Below are positions 60,653 to 64,000 of a stretch of DNA of 64,000 nucleotides, piece after piece. The first letter of the stretch is position 1. Each line of letters opens with the position of its first letter. Source of the stretch: Geobacillus thermodenitrificans subsp. thermodenitrificans DSM 465. GTDB lineage: Bacteria; Bacillota; Bacilli; Bacillales; Anoxybacillaceae. The DNA lies in assembly GCF_000496575.1 (NCBI RefSeq), contig NZ_AYKT01000016.1:1-64000 (forward strand). The letters are read 5' to 3'. The translations under genes were made by a program, and so were the position numbers. A model generated the notes under the pieces. That model worked only from the letters and a program-made list of their open reading frames with translations. It did not search any database and was not told the origin of the DNA.

Positions 60653-60931
60653 TTCCTTTTCTTGAACATTCCCCACCTGCGCCTAAAGGGGACAGATTCT
60701 TAGGAACACCCGCCCTCGGTTGATCTGCCTTCCCAAAACAGCAAACGAAGATGCTCAATAAAACGAGAGGAACAACACCTTTTATCCTAGGAAGAAAGAC
60801 TGATTTGATCGTGAGTTCAACGGCACATCCAGACACCGATGCGTCTGCATAACGTCGCCCCCAGTCGCTAGAACAGACAATTGAGCAATACGGTGGGGCA
60901 GCAGGCAATGGGGGCACGCTTCGCCATGGGA
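60653..60931. other. intergenic, decayed sequence
   Basis: The minus-strand frame (IKGVVPLVLLSIFVCCFGKA, DQPRAGVPKNLSP) has no start and is not a recognisable protein. GGGGACAGATTCTTAGGA near 60690 resembles sequence I associate with repetitive elements in Bacillaceae, but I cannot confirm it. Confidence 0.3.
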
Positions 60932-60962
60932 AAGGGCGTCCCGCTGCTTTCGGGACACCCTT
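60932..60962 (-). terminator. terminator of the symporter gene
   Basis: AAGGGCGTCCCG (60932-60943) pairs with CGGGACACCCTT (60951-60962), one mismatch. Confidence 0.65.
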
Positions 60963-60988
60963 ATACTGGTGATGACCAGTGTTGTTGG

Positions 60989-62425
60989 TCACGTCGTCTG
61001 TTGGCGGTCAGGAAACAACAAGCTGAACAACACCCCGGCCACTAGCGCAATGGCAAATGTCGTAAACCGTGAACTGATGATGTCCTCAAGCGGCGAGGAA
61101 ATCCAGATGATTGTGCTGATAAACCCAGCGAGGATCGTGGCGATGACACCGATGCCGGAATACCGCTTCCAGAAAAAGGCGAGTAAAATCGCCGGTGACA
61201 ACGTGCAACCGATTCCCGCCCACGCCCAGCTGACAACGAGATACACGAGCGACTCCGATGTCATCGCCAATACAAGACCAAGCAATCCGCCGGCTACGAC
61301 AACCGTACGTGATAAAGTGACAAGCTGTTTCTCCGACAGACGGAGACGCAAAGAACGGCGTACGATGTCTTCGCTAATGGCGCCTGTGATCACAAGCAGC
61401 TGTGAATCGGCCGTTGTCACGATGGCGGCCAAAATGCCGGATAACAGCAACCCGGCCAACCACGGCGGCAACAAGTCCAACACCATATGCGGCAACACGG
61501 TCTCGACATCGGCGAAGGAATGTCCTTGGTAAAGGGCAATCGCTGTCAGACCGATGAGAAACGCCCCACCATACGCCAATAGTGTCCAAACGACCGCCAC
61601 CGTTTTGGCCGTTTTCGCCTCGCGGGCATCTTTTAATGCCATGAAGCGGGCGCTCAATTGCGGCTGTCCACCAAGGTAGCCGAAAAACCAAGCAAAATTG
61701 TTAAACAACAATAGCCCAAGCGCAAAACCAGTCACCCCCCCTGTCCATGAGTCGAGGCCTGGTTTCGCATGATGAAGCGCTTCACTGATCGACAATCCGC
61801 CGCTATAAATTTCCACTAACGCCACAATTGGCAAAATAACGAGCGTTGCCAGCATGAGCACACTTTGAATCATATCTGTCCAAACGACACTGACAAACCC
61901 GCCAGTGTATGACAAGATGATGACAATCGCCACACTGATGACCATGCCAAGTGCTGGATCGATATGAAAAACAGTAAACAGCGTTTTGCCGGCGCCTGCG
62001 ATTTGAGCGCTAAAATAGAACATCATAAAACTAAGAATCAAAACAGTAGAAAGCCATAAAATCGTGCGCCCTTGCTGACCAAACCGTTGCGCCAAATAGC
62101 TTGGCAGTGTCAACACCCCGTACCGCTCCGCCTCTTGGCGAAACCGGTCAGCCAAAAAAAGCCAAGCACTGACAATGCCGATGACAATGCCTACTGCCAC
62201 CCAAATCGCAGAAAGTCCGCTCGCAAACACAAAACCCGTATAGCCAAGCAACAGCCACGCCGATTCCCCTGTCGCCCGTTCGGAAAAAGCAAGCGTCCAA
62301 CCCGGAAGCGTTTTTCCGCCAAGCAAAAAATCACTATGACTCATCTCTTTTTTTCCATACCAATAACCAAGAGCGGCCAACACAAGACAATACAGCACGA
62401 GTTCCGCCAAGATCACGCCATTCAT
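60989..62425 (-). CDS. putP: sodium:solute symporter, PutP-like
   Basis: A 478-residue protein of the SSS family with about 13 helices. GAGGGGGAG precedes the ATG. LLGGKTLPGWTLAFSERATG ESAW (about 35-58), SYTGGFVSVVWTDMIQSVLM (about 171-190) and the late AIVTTADSQLLVITGAISED (about 330-349) are family motifs; the last provides Na+ ligands. It imports proline or a similar solute with sodium. Assignment to proline is by similarity pattern only. Confidence 0.88.
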   Translation of the reverse strand: MNGVILAELVLYCLVLAALGYWYGKKEMSHSDFLLGGKTLPGWTLAFSERATGESAWLLLGYTGFVFASGLSAIWVAVGIVIGIVSAWLFLADRFRQEAERYGVLTLPSYLAQRFGQQGRTILWLSTVLILSFMMFYFSAQIAGAGKTLFTVFHIDPALGMVISVAIVIILSYTGGFVSVVWTDMIQSVLMLATLVILPIVALVEIYSGGLSISEALHHAKPGLDSWTGGVTGFALGLLLFNNFAWFFGYLGGQPQLSARFMALKDAREAKTAKTVAVVWTLLAYGGAFLIGLTAIALYQGHSFADVETVLPHMVLDLLPPWLAGLLLSGILAAIVTTADSQLLVITGAISEDIVRRSLRLRLSEKQLVTLSRTVVVAGGLLGLVLAMTSESLVYLVVSWAWAGIGCTLSPAILLAFFWKRYSGIGVIATILAGFISTIIWISSPLEDIISSRFTTFAIALVAGVLFSLLFPDRQQTT

Positions 62426-62502
62426 TGTTTCTCCCCCTCGCTATATAGTTCACCTCACCACACTGCCTCCCTCTCTACTGTTGCGCCATTTCCCCATAAA
62501 AA

Positions 62503-62539
62503 ACCGGCATTGCCATCGAACAAAGACGACAATGCCGGT
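62503..62539. terminator. hairpin upstream of the aminopeptidase gene
   Basis: ACCGGCATTG (62503-62512) pairs with CAATGCCGGT (62530-62539); a run of As lies on its left side, so it would terminate minus-strand transcription. Confidence 0.5.
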
Positions 62540-62708
62540 GTAGACAATAACGGTACAGCTTCATCACTTATTTATTTCATTACTACCATTATGATGATAA
62601 GAAACGATTTATTCCCGTTCGTTTTCTTTAATATTCAGTTATTTAAAAGTTGCGAAATATACAAACATGTAATAAAGTGGACTTGACACTAAAAAAGGAG
62701 GGAACCAT

Positions 62709-63950
62709 ATGGAACGTTGGGAAAACGAGTTAAATAAATACGCCGAATTGGCAGTGAAAGTCGGCGTCAACGTTCAGCCTGGACAGACGTTGTTCGTCAG
62801 CGCACCGCTCGATGCGGCGCCGCTCGTCCGGAAAATTGCCAAAACGGCGTATGAAACCGGGGCAAAACATGTGCATGTCGATTGGGATGATGAATCTCTT
62901 ACATATATTAAATTTCAACACGCCCCAGAAGAATCGTTTTCCGAATACCCGATGTGGCGGGCAAAAGCGATGGAAGAACTCGTCGAACAAGGAGCAGCCT
63001 TTTTATCGATTTATGCCCCGAACCCCGACTTGTTAAAAGATGTCGATCCAAAGCGGATCGCGACAGCCAATAAAACGGCTGCCCAAGCGCTCATCAACTT
63101 CCAAAACGCCATGATGACCGACCAGAACTGCTGGTCAATCATTTCCGTCCCGACGGCGGCATGGGCACAAAAAGTATTTTCCGGCCTCAGCCAAGAGGAG
63201 GCGATCAATCAACTATGGGAAACGATTTTCCGCATCGTCCGCGTCGACCAAGACGATCCGATCGCGGCTTGGCGCAAGCACAACGATCGACTTGCCCGCA
63301 TCGTCGACTACTTGAACAATAAACAATATAAACAGCTTGTCTACGAAGCGCCAGGCACCAATCTGACGGTCGAGCTCGTCGACGGACACGTTTGGCACGG
63401 CGGCGCATCGACAAGCCAAAGCGGGGTGCGCTTCAACCCGAACATGCCGACCGAAGAAGTGTATACGATGCCGCATAAAGGCGGCGTCAACGGCACGGTC
63501 CGCAACACGAAGCCACTCAATTACGACGGCAACATTATCGACGGCTTTACGCTGACCTTTAAAGACGGCCAAGTCGTTGACTTCAGCGCTGAAGAAGGAT
63601 ATGAGACGCTCAAACACTTGCTTGATACGGATGATGGAGCGCGCCGTCTCGGCGAAGTCGCCCTCGTGCCGCACCAGTCGCCCGTATCGCTGTCCAATCT
63701 CATTTTTTACAACACGCTGTTTGATGAAAACGCCGCCTGCCATTTCGCGCTTGGCAAAGCGTACCCGACGAACATCGAAAACGGCGCGGCGCTGTCCAAT
63801 GAGGAGCTTGGCCGCCGCGGCGTCAACGACAGCCTTGTGCACGTCGATTTTATGATCGGCTCCGCCGAGCTGAACATCGACGGCGTGACGAAAGACGGAA
63901 AGCGCGAACCGATTTTCCGCAGCGGTAACTGGGCGTTTGAACTTGAATAA
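62709..63950 (+). CDS. ampS: M29-family aminopeptidase (AmpS/aminopeptidase T)
   Basis: A 413-residue cytosolic metallo-aminopeptidase. AAAAGGAGG precedes the ATG. FNPNMPTEEVYTMPHKGGVN GTV (about 245-267), the late AACHFALGKAYPTNIENG, and LVHVDFMIGSAEL provide the two-metal site (Glu, Glu, His, His, Asp) characteristic of this family. Length is the family standard. It releases N-terminal residues from peptides and is very stable in thermophiles. The stop at 63950 is complete. Confidence 0.95.
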   Translation: MERWENELNKYAELAVKVGVNVQPGQTLFVSAPLDAAPLVRKIAKTAYETGAKHVHVDWDDESLTYIKFQHAPEESFSEYPMWRAKAMEELVEQGAAFLSIYAPNPDLLKDVDPKRIATANKTAAQALINFQNAMMTDQNCWSIISVPTAAWAQKVFSGLSQEEAINQLWETIFRIVRVDQDDPIAAWRKHNDRLARIVDYLNNKQYKQLVYEAPGTNLTVELVDGHVWHGGASTSQSGVRFNPNMPTEEVYTMPHKGGVNGTVRNTKPLNYDGNIIDGFTLTFKDGQVVDFSAEEGYETLKHLLDTDDGARRLGEVALVPHQSPVSLSNLIFYNTLFDENAACHFALGKAYPTNIENGAALSNEELGRRGVNDSLVHVDFMIGSAELNIDGVTKDGKREPIFRSGNWAFELE

Positions 63951-64000
63951 TCCTCCTTTTGCAGCACATACACATAAAAAAGAAGGCTGTTTCCAAACGA

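Noticed and set aside
60684-60704. GGGGACAGATTCTTAGG-like sequence as a REP/RAYT element
   Set aside because: It is seen once only and no RAYT transposase is nearby; memory of similar repeats is not sufficient.

Overview
The window looks like a chromosomal segment of a thermophilic Bacillaceae, most likely Geobacillus or Parageobacillus. The reasons are typical Firmicutes ribosome binding sites, an SspH-type spore protein, a yhbD-yhbE-yhbF bactofilin operon as in Bacillus, a CstR sulfur regulon and an aminopeptidase T/AmpS-type M29 peptidase. The core genes are GC-rich; several AT-rich accessory patches are packed with gene fossils. No plasmid or phage replication genes are visible.

Layout. 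1-5.0 kb: six small exported proteins of unknown function, including two paralogous pairs, followed by a type I signal peptidase. 5.1-5.9 kb: a gene fossil and a decayed orphan CRISPR array. 5.9-9.3 kb: a HAD phosphatase, a broken EamA transporter, a fatty acid desaturase with a structured leader, and a broken DUF302 gene. 9.3-14.3 kb: a reactive-sulfur island (TauE-type exporter, rhodanese-metallo-beta-lactamase, TusA-rhodanese fusion, rhodaneses, DsrE, TusA, CstR) carrying four matching 16-bp CstR-like operators. 14.5-18.2 kb: a 14-TM drug exporter and the bactofilin operon. 18.2-20.3 kb: a TPR protein with a frame-displaced winged-helix tail and a TnpB fossil. 20.4-30.5 kb: an Opp/Dpp peptide importer split by an IS630 fossil, an M81 metallopeptidase and a divergent amino acid racemase, which together look like a peptide or D-amino acid utilisation cluster. 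30.6-32.6 kb: a chemoreceptor and a GNAT protein.

33.0-40.0 kb is a probable defence island. Its left edge is a fusion of two truncated genes (the trpB 3' end with its terminator, and a GH4 glycosidase 3' end). It holds a three-gene GHKL-ATPase operon (GHKL ATPase, a 281-aa protein of unknown family, a DUF6339-like protein) and a two-gene phospholipase D-SF2 helicase plus MazG-like pyrophosphohydrolase operon. I consider the GHKL operon the best candidate for a poorly described system. 40.2-41.8 kb holds CBO0543-family membrane proteins, one of them a fossil.

41.8-53.8 kb is a carbohydrate regulon: a xylose-isomerase-like TIM barrel protein, two Gfo/Idh/MocA oxidoreductases, a ThuA protein, a LacI regulator, a metabolite:H+ symporter with a cre site, a MaoC hydratase and a MalEFG-type ABC importer without its own ATPase. 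Four copies of the palindrome TGTAATCGATTACA tie the LacI gene, the dehydrogenase operon and the importer together. 53.9-64 kb: an acidic protein, glutaminase, tRNA-Pro(GGG), a bioF fossil, sspH, a VOC protein, a YhfC protease, SdpI/SdpR, DoxX, a sodium/proline-type symporter and the M29 aminopeptidase.
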